DNA of 8,399 bases from an uncultured Clostridia bacterium (GTDB lineage Bacteria; Bacillota; Clostridia; Oscillospirales; Acutalibacteraceae), in assembly GCA_946610835.1 (NCBI GenBank), contig CAMOCU010000031.1, positions 1 to 8,399 of the forward strand, given 5' to 3'. The notes under the pieces are model-generated. The model was not told where the DNA came from. It was given only the letters and a program-made list of their open reading frames with translations, and searched no databases. Shown piece after piece: positions 6,337-8,399 of this stretch. The translations under genes and the position numbers were made by a program. Numbering within the stretch: the first letter of the stretch is position 1; every line of letters starts with the position of its first letter.

Positions 6337-7022
6337 TTATATCCGACACCCCACACCGTAAACAGATGCTGCGGCGCAGAGGGATTTTCTTCCACTTTCA
6401 TACGCAGGCGGCGGATATTGACGTCCACAATTTTTTCCTCGCCGTAAAACTCGGAACCCCAGACTCTGCGCAGAATATCCCCACGGCTGAGTGCGGCATC
6501 TGGATTTTCAAAGAAGTATTCCATGATCTGGAATTCGACCTGCGTGAGTTCAATGGGCGTATCCCCGCGCTTGAGCGTCCGATTGCGCAGGTTTAGCGTG
6601 AAACGACCGGATACAAGCGTATCGCTGTCGTTTTCAGTTCTGCCCCTGCCCAGTTCCACTCGGCGGTAAAGCACATCGACCCGCGCCATCAATTCGGAGG
6701 GAGAAAAAGGCTTTGTAACATAATCATCCGCGCCGACCATCAAACCGGTAACTTTGTCCATCTCCTGCGTTTTAGCAGTAAGCATGATAATGCCGAGATT
6801 GCTGCTGCGCTCACGCAGCGTTTTACATACGTCAAGCCCATTGACATTCGGCATCATGATATCGAGGATCGCCACATCGAAATCGCCCTCATATTCGTCG
6901 AACAGCTTAAGCGCCTGGGCGCCGTCCTCCGCCTGAACGACCGAATAACCGGCTCGCTCAAGATTGATGACTACAAAAGTACGGATCGACTCCTCGTCCT
7001 CGGCGATGAGAATCCTTTTCAT
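6324..7022 (-). CDS. Response regulator transcription factor, OmpR/PhoB family
   Basis: The DNA-binding partner of the adjacent kinase, 232 residues. The receiver domain (about 1-118) has the acidic pair Glu8/Asp9, the phosphoacceptor Asp54 in AILDIMMPNVNG, Thr82 in IIMLTAKT and Lys104 in DDYVTKPFS, all in the usual places. A short linker (about 120-135) leads to a winged-helix DNA-binding domain (about 136-230). That domain contains LTQVEFQIMEYFFENP, the recognition helix region KIVDVNIRRLRMKVE and the closing VWGVGYKW. Kinase-mediated phosphorylation should promote dimerisation and promoter binding. ATG 7020-7022 has GGAGG 6 nt upstream and lies 20 nt after the lipoprotein gene stop. Target promoters are not visible here because the operon has almost no intergenic DNA. 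The subfamily (PhoB, WalR or other) cannot be settled from the sequence alone. Confidence 0.95.
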   Translation of the reverse strand: MKRILIAEDEESIRTFVVINLERAGYSVVQAEDGAQALKLFDEYEGDFDVAILDIMMPNVNGLDVCKTLRERSSNLGIIMLTAKTQEMDKVTGLMVGADDYVTKPFSPSELMARVDVLYRRVELGRGRTENDSDTLVSGRFTLNLRNRTLKRGDTPIELTQVEFQIMEYFFENPDAALSRGDILRRVWGSEFYGEEKIVDVNIRRLRMKVEENPSAPQHLFTVWGVGYKWIG

Positions 7023-7028
7023 ACTGTG

Positions 7029-7033
7029 CCTCC
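7029..7033 (-). promoter_or_regulatory. Shine-Dalgarno site of the response regulator gene
   Basis: GGAGG on the minus strand, 6 nt before ATG 7020-7022, in the 20-nt gap after the lipoprotein gene. This gap holds nothing else that looks like a promoter or terminator. Confidence 0.7.
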
Positions 7034-7042
7034 GTTCTGTTG

Positions 7043-8399
7043 TTATCGCATGTATTCAAACGTCTCTTGCAGGCGCCGGGCGGAAACACCGAGCGCGCTC
7101 TCAGAATTGATCCCGTAAACGATCAGCATATGTCCCTCTTCGTTACACAGGGGCAAGTAGCCTGCAAAAATGTTTTTTTGCTTTTCCTGCCATTGATCTG
7201 TGGTCGTAAAAATCAGGCTGCACAGGTAGTCGCCCCACTGACCGTTGCGCGGATTCATTTCATAAAAGTTCCATTTGGCCGATTCGCGGTACACGCTCAC
7301 CGTAAACCGTCCAATCCATTCCTCTGGGATATGGAACATAAATCCACTGTCCACATCCACAAGACTCAGCCGCACGGGCTTCATCTGACCGTCGCGAATC
7401 GTGTACCAGCGTGTAATATACAGGTCGGTTTCCTCGCGCACGCCATTCTGCCAAATTTCACTACCGGAAAGTGTTTCGCGCTGGCAAGGAATTTCCGGCA
7501 CACCGTCGCCGTCCAGATCCCGGCAGGCGATGTGCTGGCTGCGCCAAGTCAGCTCATTGGTCTGTGTCTGCGGATCCAGCAGCGGCAGCGACATGGTCTG
7601 CGTCTGCGTATTCCAGATAATCAGTTCGGTGATCATCTGCGTTTCGCCCTTGTGGGCGTCGATGTAAATTTCGCTGCCCGTATCTTTGGGACACAGGATC
7701 AGATTTTCATATCCGCTGACCTTGCCGTCAAGATACCGCTTGTCGAGGATTAACAGCCCTTTCTCGGTCAAACGAATGACGCTGGCCTGTGCGGTTTGCA
7801 CTCCGGCTGCGGAAATCAGTTCGATCGTGAGAATCTCAATCGTCGGATTCTCGACCGTTGTGTCGCCGTCAAGATCGGCCAGAAGCATCTGTGTATATGT
7901 ACAATCGCCGATCCGCGTTACGCCGAAAGGCGAACCACCGCATGTGTACACCGCAAGCACGCGCGTGTTTTCGGGTGTTGTCCAACAGACCACAAGCTCT
8001 TTAACGCCATCTGCGTCCAGGTCAACAATGTCCACGGAATACACATCGCTTCCGCTGCCCTCTTCGTCATCGGTCCGCCGCCATTCGGAACCTTCCTGCT
8101 GCAGCACGCCGATGCGGACAGTTTTGTTCAGGGAATCCGGCACATAAAAGACAAGCGCTTCCTGTGCGCCGTCCGCATCAAAATCCTCCACCACAAAAGC
8201 GGACAGATAGCTGCCGCTGATCGGCGAACGGAACTGCGTATCTTTTCCGAATGCGGTGCGGAACGCACGATGCAGCGCTTCGCTTTCGCGTGAAAAATAC
8301 GGCGGGGACATAAGATCCGCAACAGGCGTAAATAAAGTGCAGCCGCCGAGCATCAGACACATTACCGCAGCCATACACGCTGCAATCCACCGTCTGCCC
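7043..8399 (-). CDS. Lipoprotein with FG-GAP/VCBS-like D-x-D-x-D repeats (partial, 5' end outside window)
   Basis: I do not recognise a named family. The reading frame stays open to the right edge; before ATG 8374 the codons read GRRWIAAC. The N-terminus is therefore basic, then hydrophobic, then the lipobox LMLGGC, a lipoprotein signal peptide whose true start lies beyond the window. The internal ATG at 8374 gives 443 residues, with the lipid-modified Cys at 12. The mature protein should be tethered outside the membrane. Four calcium-loop-like repeats are visible: DFDADGAQE (64-72), DLDADGVKE (118-126), DLDGDTTVE (167-175) and DLDGDGVPE (286-294). Each follows a hydrophobic strand, as in FG-GAP/VCBS beta-propeller blades. 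The part after about 330 is Trp- and aromatic-rich, without clear motifs. It lies 20 nt upstream of the response regulator, so a sensing or accessory role for the two-component system is plausible but unproven. Confidence 0.85.
   Translation of the reverse strand, partial: GRRWIAACMAAVMCLMLGGCTLFTPVADLMSPPYFSRESEALHRAFRTAFGKDTQFRSPISGSYLSAFVVEDFDADGAQEALVFYVPDSLNKTVRIGVLQQEGSEWRRTDDEEGSGSDVYSVDIVDLDADGVKELVVCWTTPENTRVLAVYTCGGSPFGVTRIGDCTYTQMLLADLDGDTTVENPTIEILTIELISAAGVQTAQASVIRLTEKGLLILDKRYLDGKVSGYENLILCPKDTGSEIYIDAHKGETQMITELIIWNTQTQTMSLPLLDPQTQTNELTWRSQHIACRDLDGDGVPEIPCQRETLSGSEIWQNGVREETDLYITRWYTIRDGQMKPVRLSLVDVDSGFMFHIPEEWIGRFTVSVYRESAKWNFYEMNPRNGQWGDYLCSLIFTTTDQWQEKQKNIFAGYLPLCNEEGHMLIVYGINSESALGVSARRLQETFEYMR

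Noticed and set aside
7796..8293. 165-codon plus-strand open frame opposite the lipoprotein
   Set aside because: It is antisense to the repeat region, with no ribosome-binding site or domain seen; the lipoprotein frame has clear repeated motifs.
1..8399. CRISPR arrays, tRNA/rRNA genes, IS elements, phage or defence genes
   Set aside because: I looked on both strands and saw no direct-repeat arrays, transposase motifs or inverted-repeat ends, and coding density leaves no room for RNA genes.

Overview
The window reads as part of a bacterial chromosome from a spore-forming Firmicute of class Clostridia, most likely the Oscillospiraceae/Ruminococcaceae side. The base composition is moderately GC-rich by eye. 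Three things point there: the cluster M50 protease - scpA - scpB - DUF2953 (YtfI-like) - YtfJ/GerW, the YqhQ-type DUF1385 gene next to prmC, and strong AGGAGG-type Shine-Dalgarno sites. The species cannot be named from the sequence alone.

Layout: every credible gene is on the minus strand, so transcription runs from high to low coordinates. In transcription order they are: (1) a lipoprotein with four D-x-D-x-D metal-loop repeats, its 5' end cut by the right edge (7043-8399); (2) an OmpR/PhoB-type response regulator (6324-7022); (3) a membrane histidine kinase (4864-6336); (4) a DUF1385/YqhQ-like membrane protein (3843-4871); (5) prmC (2984-3853); (6) an M50 site-2-protease-type membrane protein (2328-2999); (7) scpA (1598-2317); (8) scpB (936-1601); (9) a DUF2953 protein (196-900); (10) a YtfJ/GerW sporulation protein, its 3' end cut by the left edge (1-199). 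Genes overlap by 4-16 nt or are separated by at most 35 nt, so no stretch has room for a conventional promoter, terminator, RNA gene or mobile element. All ten look like one polycistronic unit that continues past both edges.

Functionally there are three blocks. Genes 1-3 form an envelope sensing module: an exported lipoprotein plus a two-component system. Genes 4-5 are a membrane protein of unclear role and the methyltransferase that modifies release factors. Genes 6-10 combine a membrane protease, the ScpAB subunits of the SMC chromosome-condensation complex, and a YtfI/YtfJ-like sporulation pair.

No new defence system, CRISPR array, IS element or phage segment was found. The points most worth a second look are the lipoprotein as a possible accessory to the kinase, the continuous joining of a signalling module to core genes, the missing prfA after prmC, overlaps in which one gene's C-terminal codons carry the next gene's start signals, and an in-register A AAA AAG heptamer in the DUF2953 gene.
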